A program made the translations under genes and the position numbers. A DNA stretch of 13,152 nucleotides from Bacteroidales bacterium (lineage in GTDB: Bacteria; Bacteroidota; Bacteroidia; Bacteroidales; DTU049). Location of the stretch: contig JASEGF010000037.1 of the NCBI GenBank assembly GCA_030017935.1, positions 1 to 13,152 of the forward strand, read 5' to 3'. Positions 1-7,279 of the stretch are shown piece after piece. The notes under the pieces are model-generated. The model was not told where the DNA came from and did not search any database. It saw only the letters and a list, made by a program, of their open reading frames with translations. How positions within the stretch are numbered: the first letter of the stretch is position 1; every line of letters begins with the position of its first letter.

Positions 1-159
1 ATATTAAAATTGACTTTTTAAGGGACGACTATTTAATAAAAATTATATTTATTTATAATACATTAGAATATATATTTTTAGTAAATTCAAAAAACCTCTT
101 GATAAAATACAAAAAATAATAGATTAAAATGATTTTTTAAATTATAAAACAAAGAATTA
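1..159. other. AT-rich non-coding left edge
   Basis: No coding region or RNA gene could be supported here. The stretch lies downstream of the GroES-like gene on the minus strand. It contains only A/T-rich sequence and one short GC-richer patch (about 22-29). No convincing hairpin followed by a T-run was found, so the terminator of the protease/GroES-like unit is not identified. Confidence 0.6.
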
Positions 160-522
160 TTATAAAAAATCTTCTCTTTGAACCAAGAGAATAGAATTTT
201 GATTTACGATTTTATATTCTTCATTATTAATTTCTACATCAATAGCTTGCTTTTGTAAATAAACAGCTAGATCGCCCTCTTTCACCTGCAGAGGGAGATA
301 ACGCACCTGATCAGTAGTTTCACGTTTCCAATATTCATCTTCAAAAGATTCACTTGGCAATGGATAACCTGGACCTACTTTCACAATATATCCATAGGCT
401 ACAATTTCTTTTTCATGATAACCTGGTGGCAAAATCAATCCACTAGAAGTTTTTTCATCTTCGGTAAGAGGTTTTATCAATACCCTATCACTTATTAAAA
501 TTACATTATCTAAACTACTCAT
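160..522 (-). CDS. GroES-family co-chaperone-like protein
   Basis: A 120-residue GroES-like (Cpn10 fold) protein with no signal peptide, so presumably cytosolic. The N-terminal part reads like GroES: ISDRVLIKP (10-18), then a flexible segment with SSGLILPPG (26-34) where GroES has its mobile loop with the GroEL-binding IVL tripeptide (here LIL). AYGYIVKVGPG (42-52) and VKEGDLAVY (80-88) match the barrel strands. It is longer than standard GroES (about 97 residues), mainly through an insertion around residues 53-78. This makes it the divergent Bacteroidota GroES-family type rather than the groESL partner; no groEL lies nearby. The ATG overlaps the stop of the upstream C10 protease gene by 8 nt, and no promoter is evident in between, so translational coupling is likely. 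Whether it binds GroEL or has another job cannot be read from sequence. Family assignment is confident, role is not. Confidence 0.82.
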   Translation of the reverse strand: MSSLDNVILISDRVLIKPLTEDEKTSSGLILPPGYHEKEIVAYGYIVKVGPGYPLPSESFEDEYWKRETTDQVRYLPLQVKEGDLAVYLQKQAIDVEINNEEYKIVNQNSILLVQREDFL

Positions 523-2542
523 ATAATTTTATAATTTTTTTACTAAAAACAAAGTCATTATTTACAAATATCACAAAATATATACCATCCGACCAATTGG
601 CAGTATTTATAATATTATTACCAGAATAAAAATTTTGAGAATAAATTAATTGCCCCTCTGGAGAATATATAAATAATTGACCATCATTATCAGTTTTTAG
701 ATTTAAAAAATTATTAAAAGGATTAGGATAAATATATGAATCATCATAATATGAAACAATAGAATTAAAATCTGGCTTAAAAACCAATTCGAAACCTTGC
801 GCATTATAAGTATTACTAGAACTAAACAAAATATTAATAGGGAAACTAGAAATATTAATAGGTGATGGTAAACTATTACCTCTAAGCTCTAAATTGACAC
901 TGCCATCATAGCTTTTAATGGTTAAATAATCAGTAGAATCTATATCGAAATAATTAAATGTAAGCAATAAATTATCAGCATTTTCAGGAGTTATACGCCA
1001 TCGACAAATTCTAGTATTATGATAATTATATATATCACTACAATCATTTACTACACCACTGTCAGCAACTATTTGAACTAAATTTGGTGTACAAAAATTA
1101 TAAAGAGTAGTAGAATAAGATAATAAAAATCCTTCTCCTTGTACACTATCATTAGAAATGAATTCAATAAAAACAGATTTACCATTTACAGTAATAGTAG
1201 TTGGAATATTTGTACCAGTAATAGTAGCGATAATATTTCCAGAATTATCATCACCATTGTATATTTTGATAACATCGTTAGGATCTGGCAAATCTAGTTT
1301 AAGAAAAGTAAGCTTAATGTTTTGAATAGAATCGAAAGGCTTAATCAACCAGCTACAATGAGAGTTTGGTAAATAATCGAATAAAGGACCACTACCATCA
1401 TCTATAGTACCATCTAGAGTTAATAATGTATCAGTGTTTTCGCAATATACAGGATATTGACCTTTAGGAAACATATTAATAATTAATTCATGTTTATGAG
1501 TGAAATCAGCTCCAGCAGGTACGAGATTATTAATATTAAAATATCCATCGTAAGCACCACCCCATCCCCAATTAATGTGATAAACCATAGTGTCCTGATA
1601 ACCATCTAATACAAAAGCATGACCACTTACATACTCAGTATCAGACCAACCAGCATAATAAAGTGGAATTTTCTGATCTAAATAAGAACGAAGCAAACTA
1701 TCCCAATCTAAGGTTGATTCATCACGAAATAAATATTTGGTAGAATCATCATAACGAAAGAAATTTTTCATAGCATAAGCAGCTTTGTGATTATACATAC
1801 CAGAACCATCAGGACCATAATGCATATCACAAGCCACACCAATATGATATATAAGTTTTGCTAATTGTCGATTTTCTCTATTAGCTGCAATAGGCATCTG
1901 ATTATAAGAATAATGCTGCTCTGCATAGTTAACATATAAATGACCATAAGTAGTATCTATATCTGTATATTCTCCCTCACCAACTAAAGGCCAACGAAAA
2001 TAATTAAGCACTTGAGCTAGAGCAGCAGCTACACAACCAGTTACACATCTATCATCTGGACCTGCAGGATCTTTAGGACAAAACTGATTGTAATAAGTAC
2101 CCTGATCCCATTTAGTAAATAACAATGGTGCAACAGCACGATATTGTTTTTCTGCATTTTTATTAAAATCACTAAACCATAAAGGATGTATCTTATTAGA
2201 TTTTTCTACATATTTAGAAATTTGGCTCAAAAAAGATTTAATAGCAGGCTGGGCTATAGGATAATTAAAATCACTCTCCCAAGAATAACCAATTATAGGA
2301 TGTAATAACTTAGTACCACTAATTAATATAAATCCTGTCGGCTTAATATTATATAAATAATAAGTAAAATTGGAATTTTCAGATAAAATTTCAACATTCT
2401 TAATACCATAATCAATATCCTTGGGGAAATATTTACTCACTACATAATGTCCCCATTGATCAGCTTCTACTTGAGAAACTTCATATTGACTGAATAAGAA
2501 GTAAGGTAAAAAAATCAAAAAAAGAATAAATAACTTTTTCAT
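515..2542 (-). CDS. Secreted C10 (streptopain-type) cysteine protease with two CUB domains and T9SS sorting domain
   Basis: A 675-residue pre-pro-protease. Residues 1-19 form a signal peptide (MKK, hydrophobic core, ending LFSQ). About 20-135 resemble the streptopain propeptide, which in this family keeps the enzyme inactive until cleaved. The catalytic domain (about 136-360) has the C10 signatures: Cys170 in TGCVAAALAQ, His308 in SGHAFVLDGY, and the NWGWGG block (324-329) before GYFNI. Two CUB-like beta domains follow, each beginning with Cys: about 367-477 and 484-589. The end (about 603-673) is a type A T9SS sorting domain: YPNPFN at 605-610, GQLIYSQ, DGIYFV and a KIIKL end. The product should be exported by Sec, cross the outer membrane by T9SS and be released or surface-anchored. 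Relatives include SpeB, periodontain and interpain. The tandem CUB arrangement is an accessory I infer to be for substrate or surface binding. Catalytic residues are intact. The gene ends in TAG inside the start of the GroES-like gene. Confidence 0.93.
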   Translation of the reverse strand: MKKLFILFLIFLPYFLFSQYEVSQVEADQWGHYVVSKYFPKDIDYGIKNVEILSENSNFTYYLYNIKPTGFILISGTKLLHPIIGYSWESDFNYPIAQPAIKSFLSQISKYVEKSNKIHPLWFSDFNKNAEKQYRAVAPLLFTKWDQGTYYNQFCPKDPAGPDDRCVTGCVAAALAQVLNYFRWPLVGEGEYTDIDTTYGHLYVNYAEQHYSYNQMPIAANRENRQLAKLIYHIGVACDMHYGPDGSGMYNHKAAYAMKNFFRYDDSTKYLFRDESTLDWDSLLRSYLDQKIPLYYAGWSDTEYVSGHAFVLDGYQDTMVYHINWGWGGAYDGYFNINNLVPAGADFTHKHELIINMFPKGQYPVYCENTDTLLTLDGTIDDGSGPLFDYLPNSHCSWLIKPFDSIQNIKLTFLKLDLPDPNDVIKIYNGDDNSGNIIATITGTNIPTTITVNGKSVFIEFISNDSVQGEGFLLSYSTTLYNFCTPNLVQIVADSGVVNDCSDIYNYHNTRICRWRITPENADNLLLTFNYFDIDSTDYLTIKSYDGSVNLELRGNSLPSPINISSFPINILFSSSNTYNAQGFELVFKPDFNSIVSYYDDSYIYPNPFNNFLNLKTDNDGQLFIYSPEGQLIYSQNFYSGNNIINTANWSDGIYFVIFVNNDFVFSKKIIKLYE

Positions 2543-2560
2543 AATCTTTTTATTTTTTTA

Positions 2561-2568
2561 CAAATATA
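2561..2568 (-). promoter_or_regulatory. Bacteroidota -7 promoter element of the C10 protease
   Basis: On the minus strand this reads TATATTTG, an exact match to TAnnTTTG, and ends 18 nt before the protease ATG. That predicts a short leader of about 12 nt. No good -33 TTTG is visible at the usual spacing. The same box-to-ATG distance recurs in front of the transposase and recQ. Confidence 0.5.
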
Positions 2569-2647
2569 AATGATTTTTTTTATAAAATTATTTATAATAA
2601 AAATTGTTTGGGTAAAGTAATCAAGTATAGAATATAGAAGAATAAAA

Positions 2648-2684
2648 GGGATATTGGGGCAAGGAGGGGGATTTGAGGGTGGGG
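2648..2684 (+). other. G-tract island, potential G-quadruplex
   Basis: Five G-runs of three or more lie close together: 2648-2650, 2656-2659, 2666-2670, 2677-2679 and 2681-2684. The spacers between them are 5, 6, 6 and 1 nt, so the stretch meets the standard G3+N1-7 quadruplex pattern on the plus strand. It stands out sharply in such an AT-rich sequence. It sits between the divergent protease and transposase promoters and overlaps the proposed left end of the insertion sequence. A quadruplex is a prediction only. Confidence 0.5.
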
Positions 2685-2696
2685 ATGAAAGCACTT
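2675..2696 (+). repeat. Candidate left terminal inverted repeat of the insertion sequence
   Basis: Begins GAGGGTGGGGATGAAA. Compared without gaps to the reverse complement of 3769-3790, it matches at 14 of 22 positions, including the block GGGTGG. It overlaps the G-tract island, so part of the match could reflect G-richness alone. Confidence 0.35.
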
Positions 2697-2739
2697 TAAA
2701 ATTTTTAAATATTCATATGCTTATATTTTAAAAATATAT

Positions 2740-2747
2740 TATCTTTG
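2740..2747 (+). promoter_or_regulatory. -7 promoter element of the transposase gene
   Basis: Reads TATCTTTG, an exact TAnnTTTG match, ending 18 nt before the ATG at 2766. No -33 element is obvious. A usable own promoter suggests the transposase could still be expressed. Confidence 0.5.
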
Positions 2748-2765
2748 TAAAAAATTTTATCATAT

Positions 2766-3770
2766 ATGAAAAATATAGTATCAAACCTCAAAGAGCACTT
2801 ATCTCAAGGTAAACAAATAAATTTAGAATTCCTCAATAACCTCTACAATAAAATGAAACTCCAAGGTAACGACGTTGTAGATTATCAACATCTGAAAGCT
2901 GAAAGTGTCTCTCCACAATGCCCTAATTGCAAAAGCATCCATATTAAGAAAAATGGCCACCAGCAAGGCCAACAAATGTATAAATGCAAAAATTGTGGTA
3001 AAAACTTTCGAGAAACTACGGGCACCTTCGTCTACTACCTTCACAAAAAAGAATTAATGTTGGACTACATTCGCCTTATGCTCGAGGGCAAAACCTTACG
3101 ACAATGCTCTAAAGAACTTCGTATTTCTCTCCCCACTAGCTTCGAATGGCGACATCGCATTCTATCTGCTCTCAGAAGCTTTGAAAATAATGTAAATTTC
3201 TTTGGTATTATGGAAATAGATGAATTACAATTGAAATATTCTGAGAAAGGACGCAGATACAAAACATTAGAAGAATATCTATTAGCTCAGGAACTAAAAA
3301 CTCACAATGTAGCTGTACTATCTATGATAGATAGAAGTGGCAATATGCTCTGCAAATTAACTGGTTTAGATAATGTTAAACGAGATCAAATAGATAAAAT
3401 ATTATTAGCTAGAATATCGAAAAATGCAGTGATTTGCTCGCCAGATAATGAAGAATTCAAGAATCTGAAGACACAAAGCATAAAAGAGAAAACTATAATT
3501 ACTAGGAGGACAAAGAAGTATGGGCAGCATGGTTTATCGATAGTAAAAGATAAGGAAAATGATTTTGCTAGATGGATAAATGATACCTTTAGAGGAGTGG
3601 CTACGAAGTATTTGCAGAGCTATATAATGTGGTACGTGGTTAAGCATAAATATTTATTGAATAGAGTAATAAATGATGTTGGTAGGATGTTGAATTTAGC
3701 AGCGTCAGACTGGGAGGCATGGTATGTGTATATAAGGTTGAAATCAAAGCATAGGGAAAAACTAACATAA
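2766..3770 (+). CDS. IS1595-family (ISXO2-like) transposase
   Basis: A 334-residue DNA transposase, apparently full length and uninterrupted. The N-terminal part has a Zn ribbon with paired cysteines C52/C55 and C74/C77 (QCPNC ... KCKNC), followed by a helix-turn-helix-like stretch (about 97-135) and the RNase H-like domain. There, GIMEIDE (147-153) supplies the first acidic residue, D152. VICSPDNEEF (222-231) gives a likely second one, D227. ENDFARWINDTFRGVATKYLQSYIMWY (from 264) aligns with the family block that normally carries Asn and Lys after 'H-x-N'. N265 is a candidate third residue, but I see no Lys at the expected place, so the catalytic set is uncertain. Base composition shifts inside the gene: the first half is C-rich and the second half G-rich on this strand. 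The gene has its own -7 box and ends 20 bases before the proposed right end. It could be an inactive or adapted copy. Confidence 0.82.
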   Translation: MKNIVSNLKEHLSQGKQINLEFLNNLYNKMKLQGNDVVDYQHLKAESVSPQCPNCKSIHIKKNGHQQGQQMYKCKNCGKNFRETTGTFVYYLHKKELMLDYIRLMLEGKTLRQCSKELRISLPTSFEWRHRILSALRSFENNVNFFGIMEIDELQLKYSEKGRRYKTLEEYLLAQELKTHNVAVLSMIDRSGNMLCKLTGLDNVKRDQIDKILLARISKNAVICSPDNEEFKNLKTQSIKEKTIITRRTKKYGQHGLSIVKDKENDFARWINDTFRGVATKYLQSYIMWYVVKHKYLLNRVINDVGRMLNLAASDWEAWYVYIRLKSKHREKLT

Positions 3771-3790
3771 ATGTTTGTTTTTCCACCCCC
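3769..3790 (-). repeat. Candidate right terminal inverted repeat of the insertion sequence
   Basis: The reverse complement begins GGGGGTGGAAAAACAAA and pairs with the left end at 2675 (14 of 22 matches). It starts right at the transposase stop, as is usual for compact single-gene insertion sequences. It is followed outward by a T-run (3791-3797). Confidence 0.35.
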
Positions 3791-3818
3791 TTTTTTTCTT
3801 ATTTTCATCATTTTATAT

Positions 3819-3826
3819 TATTTTTG
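3819..3826 (+). promoter_or_regulatory. -7 promoter element of recQ
   Basis: Reads TATTTTTG, an exact TAnnTTTG match, ending 17 nt before the ATG at 3844. This supports that ATG over an in-frame upstream TTG at 3775, which would place the box inside the coding region. Confidence 0.45.
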
Positions 3827-3843
3827 ATAAAATATTTGTTTTC

Positions 3844-5757
3844 ATGAGACAAAACATTTATGACATTTTACAAAATAATTGGGGTTATTCTCAATTTAGA
3901 CCTTTGCAAGAGGAAATTATCAATTCTGTTTTAGATGGTAATGATACTTTAGCTCTCCTACCTACTGGTGGTGGCAAAAGTATTACTTTCCAAGTACCTG
4001 CTTTAGCTTTAGATGGTATTACTATAGTTATTTCTCCTTTAATAGCTCTCATGGTAGATCAAGTTGAGAATTTATTAAAAAGAAATATTCCAGCTGCAGC
4101 TCTTCATAGTGGTCTTTCACAAAGAGAAATTGATGTGATTTTGCATAGATGTATTTATAGCAATGATATTAAGCTGCTTTATGTATCTCCAGAGCGTTTG
4201 CAAACTTCATCTTTTAAAGAAAAATTATCGAACATGAATGTAAGTTTCATCGCTGTAGATGAGGCACATTGCATCTCTCAGTGGGGTTATGACTTTAGAC
4301 CTCCGTATTTACTTATTTCTAGTATTAGAGACATATTCCCTAATGTTCCTATTTTAGCTCTTACTGCTACTGCTACTCCCATAGTCGTGAATGATATTGT
4401 TGATAAATTAAAATTAAGAAATGTTCAGATTTTTAAACAATCTTTTTATAGAGAAAATTTGATCTATAATGTTATTGAGACTGAAGACAAGATGGGTAAA
4501 TTAATAAGGCTTCTGAAACAATTTCCAGGTAGTTCTATTATTTATGTGAGAAATCGAAAAAAAACAGTTACTATTGCAAAGCATCTACATGCTTTGGGAT
4601 TTTCTGCTATCTATTATCATGCAGGGTTGTCAGCAGATGAGAGAGAAGCTAGGCAAAAAGCTTGGATAAATAATCAATTTAAAATTATGGTGGCTACAAA
4701 TGCTTTTGGTATGGGTATAGATAAGCCTGATGTGCGACTAGTTGTGCATTTAGATTTACCAGATAGCATAGAATCTTATTTCCAGGAAGCTGGTAGAGCT
4801 GGTAGAGATCTTAAGCTTTCTTATGCGTTTTTATTTTTTCATAATTCTGATGTAGATGATTTTAAAAAAAATATTCTTCTTAGTTTTCCTGATATTCAAA
4901 TTATTAAGCAAACATACAAGATTATTACAGAATATTATCATCTTAAAATTGGAGATGGTGAAAATGAAATTTTCCCTTTTTCTATTAATGATATTTTAAA
5001 AAATGCTGATATACCATCAAATGATTTTTATAGTAGTATGATAATATTAGAAAAAGCTGGTTATATAGCTTTGAGTGAAGGCATCAAATCTAAATCTAGG
5101 TTGTTTTTTTTAGAAGATAAAAAAGAAATTTACAAATTTCAATTAGAGCATCCTGAATGGAATGATTTTATTAAAATTCTCACTCGTACCTATTCTGGCC
5201 TTTTTACAGAATATACTAATATTTCAGAGGAAAACATAGCTCAAAAAACCAATTTGTCTATTGAGCAAGTTTTTAATGCACTTAACTCTTTAAAAGAGCT
5301 GGGTATCATAGATTATATTCCCAATAAAGGAGAAAGTACTATCACTTTTTTAATGCCATGTGTGGATGCAGAAAATATAAATATCCCTGATATTGTATAT
5401 GAAGATAGAAAAAAAATAATGTTATCTAATGCTAATGCTCTAATTTCTTATATTACTAATCAAACCAAATGTCGTAGTCAATTGCTTTTAGAGTATTTTG
5501 GTGAAGAATCTATAATACGTTGTGGTAGGTGCGATGTCTGTGTTTCAAGGAATAATGTAGATTTATCTAAATTAGAAATGGATAACATTATTAATATTAT
5601 TAAACCTTTATTACGTGAGAAATCAATGAGCGAAAATGAATTATTAGAACATTTCTCTATTATGGATGAAATAAAAGTTATTAGAGTTATTTCTTGGTTA
5701 ATCGAAACTAATAAAATTATTAGATTGTCAGACATGAAATTATCTTGGAACAAATAA
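3844..5757 (+). CDS. RecQ-family ATP-dependent 3'-5' DNA helicase (short form)
   Basis: A 637-residue superfamily 2 helicase for DNA repair and recombination. The motifs appear in order: motif 0 FRPLQEEII (18-26), Walker A TGGGKS (41-46), DEAH (139-142), TATAT (174-178), ATNAFGMGIDKPDVR (284-298), and motif VI FQEAGRAGRD (313-322). The RecQ zinc site is complete: C543, C560, C563 and C566, with the same 17-3-3 spacing as in E. coli RecQ. About 160 extra residues (roughly 365-530) lie between helicase core and zinc site, including a winged-helix-like part (about 455-505). After the zinc site there are only about 70 residues and no HRDC domain is recognisable. This fits the shorter RecQ type common in Bacteroidota, often present beside a longer recQ. 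I chose ATG 3844 because the protein then begins at the usual RecQ N-terminus; the in-frame TTG at 3775 would add a hydrophobic run without homology. Confidence 0.93.
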   Translation: MRQNIYDILQNNWGYSQFRPLQEEIINSVLDGNDTLALLPTGGGKSITFQVPALALDGITIVISPLIALMVDQVENLLKRNIPAAALHSGLSQREIDVILHRCIYSNDIKLLYVSPERLQTSSFKEKLSNMNVSFIAVDEAHCISQWGYDFRPPYLLISSIRDIFPNVPILALTATATPIVVNDIVDKLKLRNVQIFKQSFYRENLIYNVIETEDKMGKLIRLLKQFPGSSIIYVRNRKKTVTIAKHLHALGFSAIYYHAGLSADEREARQKAWINNQFKIMVATNAFGMGIDKPDVRLVVHLDLPDSIESYFQEAGRAGRDLKLSYAFLFFHNSDVDDFKKNILLSFPDIQIIKQTYKIITEYYHLKIGDGENEIFPFSINDILKNADIPSNDFYSSMIILEKAGYIALSEGIKSKSRLFFLEDKKEIYKFQLEHPEWNDFIKILTRTYSGLFTEYTNISEENIAQKTNLSIEQVFNALNSLKELGIIDYIPNKGESTITFLMPCVDAENINIPDIVYEDRKKIMLSNANALISYITNQTKCRSQLLLEYFGEESIIRCGRCDVCVSRNNVDLSKLEMDNIINIIKPLLREKSMSENELLEHFSIMDEIKVIRVISWLIETNKIIRLSDMKLSWNK

Positions 5758-5968
5758 ATATGATAAGTTCTATTTGTATTACTCAAAAATTTCATTGAAA
5801 TTCGTATTAATTATTATCTTGATATTGCTTAATTATTTTGTTGATTTATTTGTATATTTTATTATAAAATCCTTTTTTGATTTGATAGAAATATGAAAAT
5901 TATTATTAAATAATTAGTATAATGTAATAAATCAATTTTCTAAATATGATGGAGATAAAATCTTTTAC

Positions 5969-5976
5969 TAATTTTG
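5969..5976 (+). promoter_or_regulatory. Possible -7 element for the aminotransferase
   Basis: TAATTTTG, a TAnnTTTG match, ends 8 nt before the ATG at 5985, which would give an almost leaderless mRNA. It lies downstream of the alternative ATG at 5946, so if real it favours the shorter start. The 190 bases before it hold only AT-rich sequence and a weak 6-bp hairpin (5788-5802) after recQ. Confidence 0.25.
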
Positions 5977-5984
5977 AAAAAAAA

Positions 5985-7202
5985 ATGGGAACCACAACTG
6001 ATTATTTTATATCACAAAGAGCAGCCGAGTTAAATGAGTCAGCTACATTAGCAATGAGTCAGAAAACTCGAGAATTAAAAAGCAAGGGGATAGATGTTAT
6101 CAATTTAAGTATCGGAGAGCCAGATTTTTTTGTACCAAATTTTATTAAAGAAGCAGCTAAACAAGCTATAGATGATAATTATTCTTTTTATCCCCCAGTG
6201 CCAGGATATCCTGAATTACGTCAGATGATTGCTCTTAAGCTGCGAAGAGATAATCATTTAGACTATGATCCTTCTCAGATTGTTGTCTCTAATGGTGCTA
6301 AGCATGTAATTGCAAATATTTTTTTAACAATTTTAAATAAAGGCGATGAGGTATTGATACCTATTCCTTATTGGGTATCTTATCCTCCACTAGTACAGAT
6401 AGCTGATGGTAAACCTGTATATATTAAAAGTGATTTTAATAAAGATTTTAAAATCACTGCTGAGGATATAGAACGTCACATTACCCCTAAAACTAAAGCT
6501 TTTATTTTTAGCTCACCTAATAATCCATCTGGCAAAGTTTATTCTTATGAAGAGTTAAAAGAATGGGCAAGTGTTTTTGCGAAACATCCTGAAATTTTGA
6601 TAATCTCAGATGAAATTTATGAATTAATAAATTTTACTAAAGAACATCATAGTATTGCAGAATTCGAAGAAATAAGAGATAGAGTAATAATAGTAAATGG
6701 ATTATCAAAAGGTTTTGCTATGACGGGATGGCGCGTAGGCTATAGTGTATCTTCTAAAACTATTGCTAAAACTATTGAAAAAATTCAAGGACAGATGACT
6801 GGTGGTATCAATGATATAGCTCAGATGGCAGCTCTCAAAGCTCTATCTGTAGATCCAGAAGATTGCCATGAACTTATTGAAATGAAAGAATCTTTCCGTA
6901 AACGTAGAAATTTTATGTTAAAAGCATTATCTGAGATACCTGGCATTAAGCCTAATAATCCTGAGGGAGCTTTTTATATTTTCCCAGAAATTTCTGATTT
7001 AATTGGTAAAAAATTTGAAGATTTTGTTATTAATAATGATGATGACCTCTGTATGTATCTATTAAATAATGCTAATGTGGCTTTGACGTCTGGCTCTAGT
7101 TTTGGCTATCCAGGATGCATTAGACTTAGCTATGCTACTTCTATGTTGCAATTAGAAAAAGCCGTCGAAAGAATTAAAAAAGCAATTAGTCAATTACAAT
7201 AA
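5985..7202 (+). CDS. Class I pyridoxal-phosphate aminotransferase (aspartate aminotransferase type)
   Basis: A 405-residue fold type I aminotransferase, cytosolic, related to the aspC/aspB group that interconverts aspartate + 2-oxoglutarate and oxaloacetate + glutamate. Positions from this start: SIGEPDF (42-48), Trp130 in PYWVSY for cofactor stacking, Asn180 in SPNNPSG, Asp209 and Tyr212 in SDEIYE, and the Schiff-base Lys242 in NGLSKGFAMTGWRVGY with Arg250. Arg380 in CIRLSYAT binds the substrate alpha-carboxylate. All key residues are present. An upstream in-frame ATG at 5946 would add 13 residues (MMEIKSFTNFEKK). I prefer 5985 because the Bacteroidales homologues I recall start close to this point, and it is preceded by an A-rich run, which favours initiation in this phylum. 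Substrate range cannot be fixed from sequence. The gene stands alone between recQ and a convergent cluster. Confidence 0.9.
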   Translation: MGTTTDYFISQRAAELNESATLAMSQKTRELKSKGIDVINLSIGEPDFFVPNFIKEAAKQAIDDNYSFYPPVPGYPELRQMIALKLRRDNHLDYDPSQIVVSNGAKHVIANIFLTILNKGDEVLIPIPYWVSYPPLVQIADGKPVYIKSDFNKDFKITAEDIERHITPKTKAFIFSSPNNPSGKVYSYEELKEWASVFAKHPEILIISDEIYELINFTKEHHSIAEFEEIRDRVIIVNGLSKGFAMTGWRVGYSVSSKTIAKTIEKIQGQMTGGINDIAQMAALKALSVDPEDCHELIEMKESFRKRRNFMLKALSEIPGIKPNNPEGAFYIFPEISDLIGKKFEDFVINNDDDLCMYLLNNANVALTSGSSFGYPGCIRLSYATSMLQLEKAVERIKKAISQLQ

Positions 7203-7240
7203 TCTAAATTTTTTTTGATTCAATATTTTAATACAATATC

Positions 7241-7279
7241 ACATATTCTATATGTTAAGCACAAATGCAATATGCATTT
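7241..7279. terminator. Hairpin pair between convergent genes, probable bidirectional terminator
   Basis: Two perfect small stem-loops lie between the aminotransferase and the ligase-like gene: ACATAT/ATATGT (7241-7246 with 7250-7255) and AAATGCA/TGCATTT (7263-7269 with 7273-7279). The second overlaps the ligase-like stop codon. On the plus strand it is followed by AGTTTTCTTTC, a T-rich tail as expected for termination of the aminotransferase transcript. The minus-strand side lacks a good T-run. Confidence 0.42.

Larger units (their letters stand above)
2675..3790 (+). mobile_element. Probable IS1595-family insertion sequence
   Basis: An element of about 1.1 kb bounded by imperfect inverted ends: left starting at 2675, right ending at 3790. 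It carries one transposase gene. The single gene, its Zn-ribbon plus ISXO2-type layout, and the very short distance from stop codon to right end all suit IS1595-family elements. No matching 8-bp target duplication is seen at these exact borders, so either the borders are off by a few bases or the copy is old. The insertion lies between the C10 protease and recQ; the recQ promoter box (3819-3826) is outside it. Borders are tentative. Confidence 0.45.

Noticed and set aside
22..29. GC-richer patch GGGACGAC in the left AT-rich edge, possible mobile-element end
   Set aside because: Too short and without a partner repeat inside the window.
2648..2684. G-tracts as a Shine-Dalgarno or polypurine leader
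   Set aside because: They lie more than 80 nt from either start codon and upstream of both promoter boxes.
3775..3843. N-terminal extension of RecQ (23 residues, Phe/Ile-rich)
   Set aside because: It would start at TTG, contains the likely promoter box, and has no counterpart in RecQ proteins.
5788..5802. Hairpin AATTTC/GAAATT after recQ as a terminator
   Set aside because: Six weak A/T-rich pairs and no following T-run; expected by chance in this composition.
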